DNA of 5,371 bases, from contig DLND01000174.1 in the NCBI GenBank assembly GCA_002476905.1, positions 17,027-22,397 of the forward strand. The letters are read 5' to 3'. The translations under genes were made by a program, and so were the position numbers. Positions 5,130-5,371 of the stretch are shown piece by piece (position 1 is the first letter of the stretch; each line of letters opens with the position of its first letter). A model generated the notes under the pieces. It did not search any database and was not told where the DNA came from. It was given only the letters and a program-made list of their open reading frames with translations. Source of the DNA: Flavobacteriales bacterium UBA7519. GTDB lineage: Bacteria > Bacteroidota > Bacteroidia > Flavobacteriales > Weeksellaceae.

Positions 5130-5371
5130 ATGAAAAAAACCGCTTTATACGATAAACACGTTTCTCTAGGCGCTAAAATCGTTCCGTTTGCAGGATTCGA
5201 AATGCCTGTTCAATATTCAGGAGTTACAGAAGAACATTTTGCTGTCCGCGAAAAAGCGGGAATTTTTGATGTGTCTCATATGGGACAATTTTTTATCGAA
5301 GGTCCTTCTGCAAAAGACTTGTTACAGTTTGTGACATCTAACAATGTTGATGCTTTGGAAATCGGAGATTC
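5130..5371 (+). CDS. gcvT: Glycine cleavage system T protein (aminomethyltransferase), N-terminal part cut by right window edge
   Basis: The first 80 codons of the aminomethyltransferase of the glycine cleavage system. With tetrahydrofolate it takes the aminomethyl group from the lipoyl arm of the H protein, giving methylene-tetrahydrofolate and ammonia in the cytoplasm. The start region MKKTALYDKHVSLGAKIVPFAG is followed by FEMPVQYSGVTEEHFAVREKAGIFDVSHMGQ, the strongly conserved N-terminal signature of the family (folate-binding GcvT domain). The frame is open to the edge; a normal protein has about 360 residues, so more than three quarters are missing. The ATG at 5130 matches the usual family start and lies behind a consensus -7 box. 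The other glycine cleavage genes (gcvH, gcvP) are not in the window, and what follows gcvT cannot be seen. Confidence 0.97.
   Translation, partial: MKKTALYDKHVSLGAKIVPFAGFEMPVQYSGVTEEHFAVREKAGIFDVSHMGQFFIEGPSAKDLLQFVTSNNVDALEIGD

Overview
The window looks like core chromosome from an AT-rich member of the Bacteroidota, most likely a Chryseobacterium-like flavobacterium. Several things point there: the flavobacterial form of the housekeeping proteins, the absence of Shine-Dalgarno sequences before the starts, and repeated matches to the Bacteroidetes promoter (TTTG about 19 bases before TAnnTTTG). There are seven protein genes, two of them cut by the window edges. I see no mobile element, CRISPR array, tRNA or rRNA.

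Left part (1-1505). The C-terminal half of glnS (glutaminyl-tRNA synthetase) runs off the left edge and ends at a strong terminator that works in both directions. Facing it is a small GNAT-fold acetyltransferase of the YjdJ/NATD1 type. Its true start is the ATG at 1376, because the upstream TTG lies inside the promoter -7 box.

Middle (1459-3442). Two minus-strand genes follow, each apparently its own transcription unit with its own terminator: pheS (phenylalanyl-tRNA synthetase alpha subunit, without pheT beside it) and a YceI-family lipoprotein. The YceI gene is divergent from the plus-strand ABC ATPase gene, and their candidate promoters interleave in about 30 bases.

Right part (3443-5371). 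The ABC ATPase has complete nucleotide-binding motifs and a TOBE-like tail but no permease next to it. The 274-base gap after it is not empty. It holds a consensus-grade Bacteroidetes promoter (4429-4459) with no ORF behind it, then about 110 bases that can fold into a long closing helix, a bubble and a central hairpin, ending in eight T. This is the most interesting item in the window: a probable small RNA whose architecture resembles 6S RNA. Converging on it is a PhnA/YjdM zinc-ribbon gene with its own promoter and terminator. The window ends in the first 80 codons of gcvT (glycine cleavage T protein), again behind a consensus -7 box.

The genes do not form one pathway. They are mostly single-gene units for translation (glnS, pheS), one-carbon metabolism (gcvT), the cell envelope (YceI lipoprotein, ABC ATPase) and small conserved proteins.
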